Made by a program: the position numbers and the translations under genes | In this document: one piece after another, positions 53,201-60,488 of the stretch | How the letters are laid out: each line of letters begins with the position of its first letter | How positions within the stretch are numbered: position 1 is the first letter of the stretch | Origin: Aquincola agrisoli | Lineage (GTDB): Bacteria; Pseudomonadota; Gammaproteobacteria; Burkholderiales; Burkholderiaceae_C | DNA: 64,000 nucleotides | Assembly: GCF_036621135.1 (NCBI RefSeq) | Contig: NZ_JAZIBG010000020.1 | Location: forward strand, 309,411 to 373,410 | Reading direction: 5' to 3' | Notes under the pieces: generated by a model | Seen by the model: the letters and a program-made list of their open reading frames with translations, nothing else | What the model was told of the DNA's origin: nothing | Database searches by the model: none

Positions 53201-55885
53201 TCGGGGCACGGCACGGCGGCCCTGGGCGCCCACGTGCTCTCGACCGGCGCGGGTGGGGCCAGCCGCTTCGACGGCAGCCTGACCGGCGACGCCGCGAGCG
53301 GCCTGGTCAAGCAGGGTGCCGGCACCTTCGTGCTGGCGGGCGACAACCGCCACGGCCGCACCACGGTGGAGGCCGGCACGCTGCAGGTGGGGGTGGGCGG
53401 CGCCTCGGGTTCGCTGGGCAGCGGCCCGGTGCACAACGACGGCCGGCTGCTGTTCGACCGCGGCAGCGCGCTGCGCGTCGATGCGCCGATCACCGGCAGC
53501 GGCACGCTGGTGCAGGCCGGCGCCGGCCGGCTCGTGCTGGCCGGCACCAACACCTATGCCGGCGAGACGCAGATCGCGGCCGGCACGGTGCTCGAGATCG
53601 GCGAGGGCGGCACGATCGGCGGCGGCGACGTGGCCAACGAGGGCCTGCTGTCGGTCCAGCGCGCCGGCACCTTGACGCTCGCCAACCGCATCGGCGGCAG
53701 CGGCGCCGTGTCGCTGGGCGGCGGCGGCACGCTGGTGCTGACGGCGGACAACACCTACGCCGGCGGCACCGCCATCGGCGCCGGCAGCACGCTGCAGCTG
53801 GGCGACGGCGTCGGCAGCAGCGGATCGCTCGGGCAGGGCGACGTCGAGCTGGCCGGCACGCTGCGCAATGCGCGCAGCGGCACGGTGGCGATCGCGAACC
53901 GCCTGGCCGGCGCCGGCACGCTGGCCCACGACGGTGCCGGCAGCCTGCGGGTGGTGGGCGACAACACGCTCACCGGCGCCACCGTCATCGGGCCGGGCAC
54001 GCTGATCGTGGGCGACGGCGGCACGGCCGGGTCGATCGGCACCGGGCCGGTGGCCAATGCCGGCACGCTGCGCTTCGAACGCAGCGACGACGTGGCGCTG
54101 CGCGGTGCGGTGTCGGGCATCGGCGGACTCGAGCAGGCTGGCACCGGCACGCTGCGCCTGGTGGCGGACAACGGCTACACGGGCACGACGCGCATCCTCT
54201 CCGGCACGCTGCAGGTGGGCGATGGCGGTAGGGCGGGCTCGCTGGGCGGCGGCGCGGTGCACAACGGCGGGCTGCTGCGCTTTGCGCGGGCCGACGACGT
54301 CACGCTCACCGCCGCCGTGACGGGCGAGGGGGCGCTGGAACAGGCCGGCCCCGGCCGGCTCACGCTGGCCGCGGCGGGCAACGGCTACACCGGCGGCACG
54401 GCCGTGGCGGGCGGCACGCTCGCCACCGCGGGCGACGAGCGTCTGCCCGACGCCGGCCGCGTGGCCGTGGCCGCCGGTGCGGGGCTGGTGCTGGGCGGCG
54501 CCGAGACGCTGGGCGAGCTTCAGGCCGCGGGCGAGGTGACGCTGGGCGGCGCGCTCACCGCCTCGACGGGCGCGCTCGTGTTCGGGCGCAGGCTGGGGGT
54601 GGCCGCCACCGCCGGCCCGATCACCCTGCGTGCCACGGAGATCGTCGCGGAAGCAGGCGACTACGACTTCGGCAGCCAGGCGCTGTCGCTGGACGCCGGC
54701 ATGGTGCGCCTGCTGTCCGGCAACGGCGCGGTGGACGGTGTGGACACCGCCTACCGCGACCTGACGCTCGGCGCGGTGACGCTGGCGCAAGGCGGCCGCA
54801 TCGACGCCGGCCGGCTGGTGCTCGACGGGGCCTTGCGGCTCACGGCGGCCGGCGGCACGCTCGACCTGCGCGCCCACGCGGCGCCCACGGTGTTCACCCT
54901 GCAGCCGGGCCTGCTCGGGCCGAACAGCGAGCTGCTGGCGCTGTCGGAGGCCGTCGTCGTGCAGCGGACCGGCAGCCTGATCGACACCGTCGAGGGCTCG
55001 GCGATCGCCTTCCGGACGGTGAACGGCGGCTCGGTGCACCTCGAGCAGGACGCCAACCGCTTCCTCGGCGGCCTCTCGGTGGTGACCGGCGGCGCGGACT
55101 TCGGGCGGGCCTGGCAGCAGCACGCCGCGCCCGGCTCGCCGCCGACGGCGCGGCAGGACGAGGTGCGCGTGGCCGGCAGCACCATCGTCGTGGGCGGCGG
55201 CCAGGGCACGGCGGCCAACGGCATCGAGGCCGACGTGGTCTACCTGCGCGCCGGCGCGCTGCGCACCGAGGGACCGGGGCTGATCGCCGCCCGGCTGCCC
55301 TACGGCAACCTCGCCGTGGGGGCGGGACAGTCGCTGCCGGGGCTGACGCTGGAGCTGACCGATGCGGCGTTCGATGCGCCCGACACCCGCTACACCTTCG
55401 GCAACCCGCACGGCGACCGCGAGATCCGCGTGCAGGTCGGCAGCCGCGCGACCGGCCAGCGCACGGACGGCCTCGACGCCGGCTTCGTGCGGGTGCTGCC
55501 GATCGGCGGCGCACGGGGCGGCACCGCGGTGTACCTCGTGGGGCCCGACGCGGGCGGCGCGGCGGGCTACCGCTTCTTCGACAGCGGGGCGGGCCGGCTC
55601 AGCGAGATCCCGGTGCTCTACAACGGCTACCTGCCGGCCTCGCCGCAGCTGCAGGGCTCGCTGTCGTCGGTGGCCGCGGTGTCGGAGCAGGCGCGCAAGG
55701 ACCGTTTCGAGGAGGCGGTGCGCACCGAGAACGTGGCGGTGCGGCTGCGCGCCGGCGTGATCGCCGAGGTCGGCCCCGGCCGGCCCGCCACGCAGGGCAG
55801 CGACGGCATCCGTTTGCCGGAACAATGCGAGGCGCTGGGGGCCACCCTGGCGTGTGGACAAGACCCTCAGGAAGTCGTGCAGTGA
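47243..55885 (+). CDS. Giant filamentous-haemagglutinin-type exoprotein TpsA with autotransporter-like repeats
   Basis: A 2880-aa secreted protein. The ATG follows GAAGAGG. An extended signal peptide covers about 1-45, then the TPS secretion domain (about 46-290): ALPQGGTVVGGEASI, WQHFSIGRHETVRIEQP, LLNRVVGGSPSVLLGQL and YLSNPRGIIFGAGG. Residues about 600-1780 are tandem beta repeats (GTLALGASNRLADGAAVTV-like); about 1790-2390 are PATR-type autotransporter repeats (LAGTNTYAGETQI). A distinct C-terminal region ends in CEALGATLAC. Apart from the signal peptide, these are the only cysteines I found. It would form a long beta-helix fibre exported by the TpsB above. Its stop overlaps the caspase-like start (GTGA). 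Adhesin function is inferred. Confidence 0.93.
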   Translation: MPSLRRSATRRAASRAGCPAQQPGWPVLRPVCAAAALLACGAAGALPQGGTVVGGEASIVTAPSRTEIIQTTQKAAIDWQHFSIGRHETVRIEQPGAEAVLLNRVVGGSPSVLLGQLQSNGRVYLSNPRGIIFGAGGQVDVGGLVATTLSIDDAALRAGRFDLSRGSEAPGAIEVAGDIRAAGTVALVAPALAVAPTGRIAAPRIGLAAAEAVTVDVDGDGLVFFNMRGEQAAARLEVLGALQADGGHAELRAAARAGFADTVLNMEGIVQARTLGVREGRVVIDGGGTGIVRVAGRIDATGLQAGAQGGAVDVLGDRVLLDAAARVDASGAAGGGSLRIGGDFQGANGSVRNASRVAVLQGATMRADAMAAGDGGRVIVWSDEATRFAGHLSARGGAAGGDGGFAEVSGKQFLDYAGVADLGAPAGAAGRLLLDPLNLTIGGTANLNGDATAGDDLSSPLLAFADAPGAGSQITAAAVVAQLQAGGGTSVELQASNNITVGAAVSANSGALTLRAGNSIAVNAPVSVAGGLQLHANDGGGPASGSGRVVVDAALTAAGGQVLIDNHGSSVANGINAAVQGGSVVLRGSANVMGTLAGTAIDIDGGTVTLGAADRLADGAAVTVAAGAALALGGFDETVGSLSLAGTLSNGTLTAATYALAGGTVHVSAGLGTGTLTSTGLSALDGTSAASTVDVASGTLALGGGPNRLADTAVVTVAGGATLALGGFADTVGSLALSGTLSNGTLTAAAYTLDGGTVAASGGLGTGVLTSTGSATLNGTAAAGTVHVDGGTLALGASNRLADGAAVTVAAGATLALGASSDTVGSLSLAGTLAGTGTLTAATYALDGAQVQAGLGAGALTSDGAVRITGQANVTTAAVRSGVLSVGDGGAGGSLGGSTTVAAGTTLRYDVAGPVALGAVSGDGTVEHAGSGVMTIGQAVGVGLFEVSGSGTARLAAADRFGDGVAVRVAGAGRLDLAGFSDTVGSLDLSGTLAGTGTLTAASYTLNGATVDANLGAGTLTSTGATLLNGTAAAAVVNVDGGTLALGASNRLANSAAVTVADGAALSLGGFADTVGSLSLAGTLAGTGTLTAAAYGLSGGTVHASLGAGVLTSTGSSTLHGTAAAASVHIDGGTLALGAADRLADTATVTVAAGATLALGTSSDTVGSLSLAGTLAGTGTLTAATYALDGAQVQAGLGAGALTSDGAVRITGQANVTTAAVRSGVLSVGNGGAGGSLGGSTTVAAGTTLRYDVAGPVALGAVSGDGTVEHAGSGVMTIGQAVGVGRFEVSGSGTARLGADHRFGDGVAVRVAGAGTLDLVGFNDTLGSLDLSGTLAGTGTLTAASYTLNGAIVDANLGAGTLTSTGATLLNGTAAAAVVNVDGGTLALGGANRLGDAAAVTVAGGAVLSLGGFADTVGSLALSGTLGNGTLTAATYALDGGTVSASGGLGAGVLTSTGSSTLNGTAAAGTVHIGGGTLALGASNRLADGAAVTVAAGATLALGTSSDAVGSLALAGTLAGTGTLTAGSYTLSGATVDANLGTGTLASRGASVLNGSAAALVVRVDDGSLSLGAADRLADAAAVSVAAGATLALGSASEAVGSLALSGTLSGTGTLTAATYTLSGATVDANLGAGALASTGATLLNGTAAAAVVNVDGGTLVLGASDRLADGAAVRIAGGATLSLGGFSDTVGSLWAAGTLSGTGTLTAATYTLQGARVEAHLGAGTLDSRGATVLDGSAAATAVTVTDGTLALGAAHRLADAAHVAVAAGAALVLGGDETIGSLAGEGRLMLTGTLSTGAAASTHFAGSLGGAGGLRKLGAATRFTLAGTNAFTGDTMVDGGTLVLDSALASQAVVVNAGTLALGGADRLADGAQLQVARGARLALGAFDDTLGRLSLQGTLDGSGTLTAAHYALDGAVVDAHLGAGELASTGATTLNGTAGAQVLRVDGGSLVLGGGGRLTALPQVVLGAGAALVLGGAETIGSLSGHGTAALGAHVLSTGAGGASRFDGSLTGDAASGLVKQGAGTFVLAGDNRHGRTTVEAGTLQVGVGGASGSLGSGPVHNDGRLLFDRGSALRVDAPITGSGTLVQAGAGRLVLAGTNTYAGETQIAAGTVLEIGEGGTIGGGDVANEGLLSVQRAGTLTLANRIGGSGAVSLGGGGTLVLTADNTYAGGTAIGAGSTLQLGDGVGSSGSLGQGDVELAGTLRNARSGTVAIANRLAGAGTLAHDGAGSLRVVGDNTLTGATVIGPGTLIVGDGGTAGSIGTGPVANAGTLRFERSDDVALRGAVSGIGGLEQAGTGTLRLVADNGYTGTTRILSGTLQVGDGGRAGSLGGGAVHNGGLLRFARADDVTLTAAVTGEGALEQAGPGRLTLAAAGNGYTGGTAVAGGTLATAGDERLPDAGRVAVAAGAGLVLGGAETLGELQAAGEVTLGGALTASTGALVFGRRLGVAATAGPITLRATEIVAEAGDYDFGSQALSLDAGMVRLLSGNGAVDGVDTAYRDLTLGAVTLAQGGRIDAGRLVLDGALRLTAAGGTLDLRAHAAPTVFTLQPGLLGPNSELLALSEAVVVQRTGSLIDTVEGSAIAFRTVNGGSVHLEQDANRFLGGLSVVTGGADFGRAWQQHAAPGSPPTARQDEVRVAGSTIVVGGGQGTAANGIEADVVYLRAGALRTEGPGLIAARLPYGNLAVGAGQSLPGLTLELTDAAFDAPDTRYTFGNPHGDREIRVQVGSRATGQRTDGLDAGFVRVLPIGGARGGTAVYLVGPDAGGAAGYRFFDSGAGRLSEIPVLYNGYLPASPQLQGSLSSVAAVSEQARKDRFEEAVRTENVAVRLRAGVIAEVGPGRPATQGSDGIRLPEQCEALGATLACGQDPQEVVQ
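49665..51421 (+). repeat. Near-identical tandem duplication inside tpsA, 1026-bp period
   Basis: A block at 49665-50395 recurs at 50691-51421 with a constant 1026-bp (342-codon) offset and only scattered substitutions. For example, GGCGACGGCGGCGCG at about 49900 becomes GGCAACGGCGGCGCG one period later. Degenerate copies of the subrepeats extend on both sides. The high identity suggests recent duplication or gene conversion, and it is a likely site of repeat-number variation. Confidence 0.9.
52600..54420 (+). repeat. Array of PATR-type autotransporter beta repeats in tpsA
   Basis: About nine repeats of the pattern GxGGLxKxGxGTLxLxGxNxYxGxTxVxxGTLxVGxGG are encoded here, for example LVLAGTNTYAGETQI, LVLTADNTYAGGTAI, LRLVADNGYTGTTRI. 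This repeat is typical of type V autotransporter passengers; here it lies in a two-partner exoprotein lacking its own barrel. Boundaries are approximate. Confidence 0.75.
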
Positions 55886-57357
55886 AGTCGTCGCGTTTTT
55901 CTCCGTCGTCGCCCGAGGCCTTGCGCCGCCGGCTCTGCCAATCGCTGGCACTGGCCTTTGCCGGGTTCGGCGGCGCGGCGCGCGCGCAGTACGGCGGCTA
56001 CGGCAGCCCCCCGCCGGCCGCCCCCGCCGCGCCGGTGCCCGTGCCGGCCGCGGCCCCGGCTGTGGCATCCACGCCCGCGGTGCCGCGTGCCGGGGGCGAG
56101 ACGCGCCTCGCGCTGGTGATCGGCAACCGCGTCTATCCGACGCCGCACGACCTGCCGTCGATGCACAAGAACGTGCGCGACATGCAGGCGGCGCTGGAGC
56201 AGCGCGGCTTCCGCGTGACCGCCGGCGTCGACCTGGATCCGTCCCAGAGCAAGGCCGCGATCGACGCCTTCGAGCGCGAGGTGCAGGCTGCGCCGCCCGA
56301 CGCCGTGGTGTTTTTCTATTTCAGCGGCCACGGCGTGCAGGCCGAGGCCGAGAACCTGCTGGTGTCGTCCGGCGTCGACCCGGGCCGGCCGGACGCGGTG
56401 GCCAAGGGCAGCATCGTGCTCGGCCCCGACGTGGTGCTGCGCCTGCAGGGCCGGCCGCAGGGCCTGACGATCGCGGTGATCGACGCCTGCCGCACCGACC
56501 TGCGTGCGGCGCTGAAGCCGGGCGAGGGGCTCAACCAGGTCGAGGCGCCGCCCGGGTGCCTGATCGCCTTTTCGACCGGCGCCGGGCGGCCGGCGCTGGC
56601 CCCGAACAACGAGGCGCAGAACACCTTCTACACGGCGGCGCTCGTCAACCAGCTGACCAGCGCCTCGGGCGAGCTGTCGTTCTCCGACCTGTTCCGGCTG
56701 GTCAAGCTGGAGACACAGCGCACGATGCTCAACCACCCGCTGGCGCTGATCCGGCAGTTTGCGCAGTTCCCGTTCATCGCCGAGAACACGCGGCAGCCGG
56801 TGCTGCTGGCGCCGCGGCCGGCACCGGCGGCGGTGGCGGCGGGCGGGCGCTTCAGCACCGAGGACGAGGCGCGCGATTGGGCGGCGCTGCAGGCGACGGC
56901 CTGGCCGCCCGACGTCGTCAAGCAGGCCGACCAGTACCTGGCGCGCTACCCCGGCAGCAAGCTCGCCGGTGCGGCCGAGGTGGTGAAGGAGGGCGCGACG
57001 GAGGCCGCGGCCATCCTGCGGCGCAACGACATCCGGCTCTTCCGGCGCTCCTTCGACATGCCGCCGGGCGCCGATGCCGACTACCAGGCCGACCTGCTGA
57101 AGTCCGCGCGGGGCGACAAGGACGCCGCGGCCCGCATCGGCCGGGTGTGGCGCACCGAGGCGCAGTCGGGCCCGGAGGTGTCGCGCTACGAAGGCTGGAT
57201 GCAGTACGCGGCCGAACTCGGCAACGGCATCGCGAGCTATGAGCTGGCGCTGCACTACCGCCGCACCGGCCAGCCCCAGCCCGCCGCCCGCTGGGAGACC
57301 CGCGCGCGCGAACTGGGCTACACGCCGCCGCCCTCGCTCGACAACCAGCGCAAGTGA
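55882..57357 (+). CDS. Exported caspase-family (C14) protein with Sel1-like C-terminus
   Basis: A 491-aa protein starting with GTG overlapping the tpsA stop. Residues 1-36 form a Sec signal peptide (LALAFAGFGGAARA-Q). After a Pro/Ala-rich linker a caspase-like domain starts at TRLALVIGN. Its His-Cys dyad is H150 in FFYFSGHGV and C203 in AVIDACRTD. The C-terminal third is helical, with Sel1-like sequence (YAAELGNGIASYELALHYRRTG). Bacterial metacaspase-like enzymes cleave proteins after basic or other residues. Coupling to a TPS pair suggests action on the exoprotein or a periplasmic partner, but no substrate is shown. No CHAT domain or known regulator sits alongside. Confidence 0.92.
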   Translation: MKSSRFSPSSPEALRRRLCQSLALAFAGFGGAARAQYGGYGSPPPAAPAAPVPVPAAAPAVASTPAVPRAGGETRLALVIGNRVYPTPHDLPSMHKNVRDMQAALEQRGFRVTAGVDLDPSQSKAAIDAFEREVQAAPPDAVVFFYFSGHGVQAEAENLLVSSGVDPGRPDAVAKGSIVLGPDVVLRLQGRPQGLTIAVIDACRTDLRAALKPGEGLNQVEAPPGCLIAFSTGAGRPALAPNNEAQNTFYTAALVNQLTSASGELSFSDLFRLVKLETQRTMLNHPLALIRQFAQFPFIAENTRQPVLLAPRPAPAAVAAGGRFSTEDEARDWAALQATAWPPDVVKQADQYLARYPGSKLAGAAEVVKEGATEAAAILRRNDIRLFRRSFDMPPGADADYQADLLKSARGDKDAAARIGRVWRTEAQSGPEVSRYEGWMQYAAELGNGIASYELALHYRRTGQPQPAARWETRARELGYTPPPSLDNQRK

Positions 57358-57362
57358 GCGAG

Positions 57363-57385
57363 GCCGCTGCCGCAGGCGCAGCGGC
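57363..57385 (+). terminator. GC-rich hairpin after the caspase-like gene
   Basis: GCCGCTGC (57363-57370) pairs with GCAGCGGC (57378-57385) around a 7-nt loop, 5 nt past the caspase-like stop. There is no T-tract, so it may be a weak terminator or an mRNA 3'-end structure. It lies just before the -10-like TATGCT (57395-57400) of the tRNA gene. Confidence 0.4.
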
Positions 57386-57409
57386 CCGCTCCGTTATGCT
57401 CCCGGGCCG

Positions 57410-57498
57410 GCCGGGGTGGCGAAATCGGTAGACGCCGCAGACTTAAAATCTGCTGCCGCGCAAGCGGCGTACGGGTTCGAGTCCCGTTCCCGGTACCA
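57410..57498 (+). tRNA. tRNA-Leu (anticodon UAA)
   Basis: An 89-nt type-II tRNA. Acceptor strand GCCGGGG pairs with TCCCGGT (with terminal G-U pairs). The D-arm contains GGTAGACGC, and the anticodon loop is CTTAAAA within stem GCAGA/TCTGC, giving UAA. A long variable arm (TGCCGCGCAAGCGGCG) is diagnostic of Leu. The T-arm is GGGTTCGAGTCCC, and the 3' CCA is encoded. It decodes UUA and UUG, and UUA is rare in this GC-rich genome. Confidence 0.96.
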
Positions 57499-57523
57499 GG
57501 CAGATCCAACGCTTCTACATGAC

Positions 57524-57555
57524 AAGGGCCCGAACACCGGGCCCTTCGACTTTGC
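57524..57555 (+). terminator. Rho-independent-like terminator of tRNA-Leu
   Basis: A perfect 9-bp stem, AAGGGCCCG (57524-57532) with CGGGCCCTT (57538-57546), closes a 5-nt loop and is followed by CGACTTT. It begins 25 nt after the tRNA CCA end, so it most likely ends the tRNA transcript. The T-tract is short. The rest of the gap to 57731 holds no recognisable gene. Confidence 0.7.
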
Positions 57556-57731
57556 CGGCCGCACGCGCACCTGGCCGCCGCTGTACGAACTGGCGGGTAT
57601 CTCCTGCTGTTTTCGCAGGACGCACCGCCGTTCTGTTTCCTTACGCTCTCCGCGGGCCACCGCCCGGGCTTCCCCAGGGGAAGGCGGGTGCCGTGGTGTG
57701 TTGCATCAGCATCTCCAGGAGCAGTATCCAC

Positions 57732-59657
57732 ATGCGGTTTCACCAGGTTTGGGGCACGGCCCTTAGCGTGATCGCGCTCGCCGCCTTGTCGGCGTGTGAC
57801 GACGACGGTTTGAATGGCATCGACGGCAGCAACGGCATCAGCGCGCTGCTGAAGACCACGGCCGAGGCGTCGAGCAGCTACTGCCCCAGCGGCGGCACGC
57901 GCATCGAATCCGGACCCGACACGAACACGAACGGCACGCTGGAAGCCGGCGAAGTGACAGGGACCCAGTACGTCTGCAACGGCGACACCCCCGCCCGGCC
58001 ACTCACGGCGATGGCCGCCGAGCCCGCCGGCGCGCACTGCGCCACCGGCGGCACGCGGATCACCGCGGGGGCCGATGCCAACGGCAACGGCACGCTCGAC
58101 GCCGCCGAGGTCAGCTCGACGGCCTATGTCTGCACCGGGGCGGTCGGGGCCACGGGCACCACCGGCGCCACGGGCGCGACGGGGTCCGACGGCTACACGC
58201 ACCTCGTGGCGCTGGCGGTCGAACCCTTGGGCAGCGCCAGCTGCACGTACGGTGGCACGCGCATCACGAGCGGCCTCGACACCGACCGCAACGGCAGCCT
58301 CGCGGCAGGCGAGGTGGCCGCCACCAGCTACGTCTGCAACGGCGCCGGGGTCACCTGGAGCAACGTCGTCAGCGACACCAGCGTGCAAATGGCCTCGCAC
58401 ATGGGCTACATCGCCAGCAACACGACGACGGAGGTGGCGTTCTCGCTGCCGGTGTCGCCGGCCATCGGGGACATCGTGCGCGTGAAGGGCGGCCTCGGCG
58501 TGGGCTGGAAGATCACGCAGGCCGCCGGCCAGTCGATCGACCTCGGCGACCTGCGCACGTGGTCGTCGCTGTCGGGCCAGGCGTGGACCGAGCTGCCGGT
58601 CCAGATCGGCGTCGGCTGGGAGACCTTCGTCGCGAGCTCCAGCAGCGGCCAGACCGTGGCCGCGGTCACCCGCTGGCTGACCGACGTGGGCGTCAGCAAG
58701 GACGGCGGCGCCACATGGGCGCTGACGACGCTGGGCCCGAACGTGCGCGATGTCGCCGTCTCGCCGAACGGCAAGGTGATGTACGTGAGCACCCTGGACC
58801 CGGCCAACGGGATGTATGTCTCGAGCGACGAGGGGGCCACCTGGGCCGCGCGCACCTTGCTGACGGACGTGATCGACGCGGCTGCCTACACGAACGGCGT
58901 GGTGGCCATCGGCACGTTGGGCGGCATCACCGCACCGTACCGTTCCACCGACGGCGGGGTCAGCTGGACCTCGTTGCTGCCGACCGGCGCGCCGCCGTCG
59001 GCGTGCTGGCGCAGCATCGCGGTTTCCGCGGACGGGCAGCACATCGCGATCGGCGGCAATGGCAATGGCAGCTGCTCGGCCATCCCGGTCTTCGTGTCGC
59101 ACGACGCGGGCGTTTCCTGGATCGCCAGCGATGCCACGAACGGCCCGCCGCAGAACCGGATCCAGATGGTGGCCATCTCCGGCAGTGGCAACACCGTGGT
59201 GGTGGGTTCGTCCGATGGCGGCATCGGCCTGCGCGTGTCCACCGACGGCGGCCGCACCTACCGCCAGTCGACCATCACCGACGGCCTGTACCCGGAGCTG
59301 ACCGGCAAGATCGCGCTGTCCGCCGACGGCCGCCGCATGGTGGCGCCCGCCACCAGCAGCCGGGTCTATACGTCGAACAACACCGGCTACACCTGGAGCG
59401 TCCAGACGGTCGCCCGCGGCGCCGTCAGTGCCGCCGGCTCCAGCACGCTCGATGCCGTCTATTACGCCACGCCCCGCGGCGTGGATGGCGGCTACGTGTT
59501 CAAGAGCGAGTCGGTGCTGTCGTCGGTCTCCGGCACCACGGGCGGCGTGGGGGGCCAGGTCAGCGGCACGAGCGGCGATGCGCTCGAGCTCCAGCACCTC
59601 GGCAGTGGCGTGTGGAGCGTGCTCGGGGGCGTGAGCAACCTGCTCGTGGTGCGGTAA
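57732..59657 (+). CDS. Lipoprotein with DUF7151-like repeats, collagen-like segment and BNR-type repeats
   Basis: A 641-aa exported lipoprotein. The lipobox LSAC is in ALSVIALAALSACDDD, with Cys at about 22; the start follows AGGAGCAG. Three N-terminal repeats share CxxGGTRIxxGxDxNxNGxLxxxEV...YVCNG, resembling DUF7151. A short collagen-like GATGTTGATGATG stretch follows the second, and the second half contains BNR/sialidase-type beta-propeller repeats (SKDGGATWALT, SSDEGATWAAR, STDGGVSWTS). Asp after Cys in the lipobox region could affect outer-membrane sorting. Function unknown; a surface sensor or binding role is guesswork. It stands alone between two terminators. Confidence 0.9.
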   Translation: MRFHQVWGTALSVIALAALSACDDDGLNGIDGSNGISALLKTTAEASSSYCPSGGTRIESGPDTNTNGTLEAGEVTGTQYVCNGDTPARPLTAMAAEPAGAHCATGGTRITAGADANGNGTLDAAEVSSTAYVCTGAVGATGTTGATGATGSDGYTHLVALAVEPLGSASCTYGGTRITSGLDTDRNGSLAAGEVAATSYVCNGAGVTWSNVVSDTSVQMASHMGYIASNTTTEVAFSLPVSPAIGDIVRVKGGLGVGWKITQAAGQSIDLGDLRTWSSLSGQAWTELPVQIGVGWETFVASSSSGQTVAAVTRWLTDVGVSKDGGATWALTTLGPNVRDVAVSPNGKVMYVSTLDPANGMYVSSDEGATWAARTLLTDVIDAAAYTNGVVAIGTLGGITAPYRSTDGGVSWTSLLPTGAPPSACWRSIAVSADGQHIAIGGNGNGSCSAIPVFVSHDAGVSWIASDATNGPPQNRIQMVAISGSGNTVVVGSSDGGIGLRVSTDGGRTYRQSTITDGLYPELTGKIALSADGRRMVAPATSSRVYTSNNTGYTWSVQTVARGAVSAAGSSTLDAVYYATPRGVDGGYVFKSESVLSSVSGTTGGVGGQVSGTSGDALELQHLGSGVWSVLGGVSNLLVVR

Positions 59658-59692
59658 CCGCTGCACCCCTCGCGCGATTTGGGGTGCAGCGG
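59658..59692. terminator. Bidirectional terminator between convergent genes
   Basis: A perfect 12-bp stem, CCGCTGCACCCC (59658-59669) with GGGGTGCAGCGG (59681-59692) and an 11-nt loop, starts right after the lipoprotein stop. It ends 8 nt before the doxX stop on the other strand, so it can serve both genes. T-tracts are weak. Confidence 0.75.
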
Positions 59693-59699
59693 TGGCCGT

Positions 59700-60134
59700 T
59701 CAGTTGCAGCGGCCGTTGGCACCCGCCACGCTGAGCCCGCCGGCCCCCAGCAGCGCGATCGCGATCGCGCCGAACAGGTACAGGCCCTGCAACTCGAGCG
59801 CCCAGCCGCCCTGCGGCGTCAGTGACATCAGCTGCGATGCATGCGCCAGGGCGATGGCCACCACCATGTTGACGGCGATGACGACCGCGGCGAGCCGGGT
59901 CCACGCGCCGATGATCAGCAGCAGCGGCGCGAGCACCTCGCCGACGTAGACCCCATACGCCAGGAACGCCGGCAGGCCGGCGCCCTGCAACATGCCGGCG
60001 ATGCCGCCGACGCCGCTGCCGATCTTGAAGATGCCATGCAGCAGCATCAGCACGCCGACGGCGAGCCGCAGGACGAGCTTGCCGATGTCGTCTGAAGGGG
60101 TGGCCACGGCTCTTTGGGAGGGGACAGAGGGCAT
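59700..60134 (-). CDS. DoxX family membrane protein
   Basis: A 144-aa integral membrane protein with four hydrophobic spans: LVLRLAVGVLMLLHGIFKI, YVGEVLAPLLLIIGAW, AAVVIAVNMVVAIALAH and GLYLFGAIAIALLGAGGL. The pattern, including GILKIG-like HGIFKIGSG and GEVLAPLLLIIG, is that of DoxX-family proteins, which are often linked to redox or detoxification functions without a firm enzymatic role. I chose the start at MPSVPSQ; a start 16 codons upstream is open but adds an Arg-rich tail. It is convergent with the lipoprotein gene and divergent from a small unknown gene. Confidence 0.9.
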   Translation of the reverse strand: MPSVPSQRAVATPSDDIGKLVLRLAVGVLMLLHGIFKIGSGVGGIAGMLQGAGLPAFLAYGVYVGEVLAPLLLIIGAWTRLAAVVIAVNMVVAIALAHASQLMSLTPQGGWALELQGLYLFGAIAIALLGAGGLSVAGANGRCN

Positions 60135-60263
60135 GACGAGGGGTCTCCGTTGAAAAGCTGGACGGGCGACGATCTTGCGCAATGAAGCGCGGCGATGTTA
60201 CGGCTGATCGCGGCTTCTGCTGACACGCGGCGGTGGTAAGGTGGGCCTTTCCCAGGAGCCTTG

Positions 60264-60488
60264 ATGACCCCATCGCCCCGGCTGTCGCCTGTCCTCAGGC
60301 GCGAGGCTCTGCGCAATGCGCTGCTCGAGACGGTGGACCTGCTCCGTCGCTGCCGCGCGTCGGAGATCACCCCCGGCTTCATCGACGACTACGTGGCGCT
60401 GAACTGGCTCGAATGGAGCGGCGGCAGCCTGAAGCTGACGATCACCGGCCGCAACATCTGCAAGCAGGTCGCTGCCAGGCTGGACTGA
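60264..60488 (+). CDS. Small protein of unknown function, 74 aa
   Basis: Starts at ATG 60264 after a CAGGAGCC ribosome site. It opens MTPSPRLSPVLRREALRNALLETVDLLRR in pieces. The C-terminal half (ALNWLEWSGGSLKLTITGRNICKQV) has the helix-wing look of small winged-helix domains, where LTxxG is common. No close family recognised. It lies between doxX, divergent, and the VUT transporter gene. Codon use resembles its neighbours, and the ribosome site supports it as real. Confidence 0.7.
   Translation: MTPSPRLSPVLRREALRNALLETVDLLRRCRASEITPGFIDDYVALNWLEWSGGSLKLTITGRNICKQVAARLD

Noticed and set aside
57410..57498. tRNA-Leu as integration site of an island carrying the TPS-caspase genes
   Set aside because: No integrase and no direct repeat of the tRNA 3' end was found in the window.
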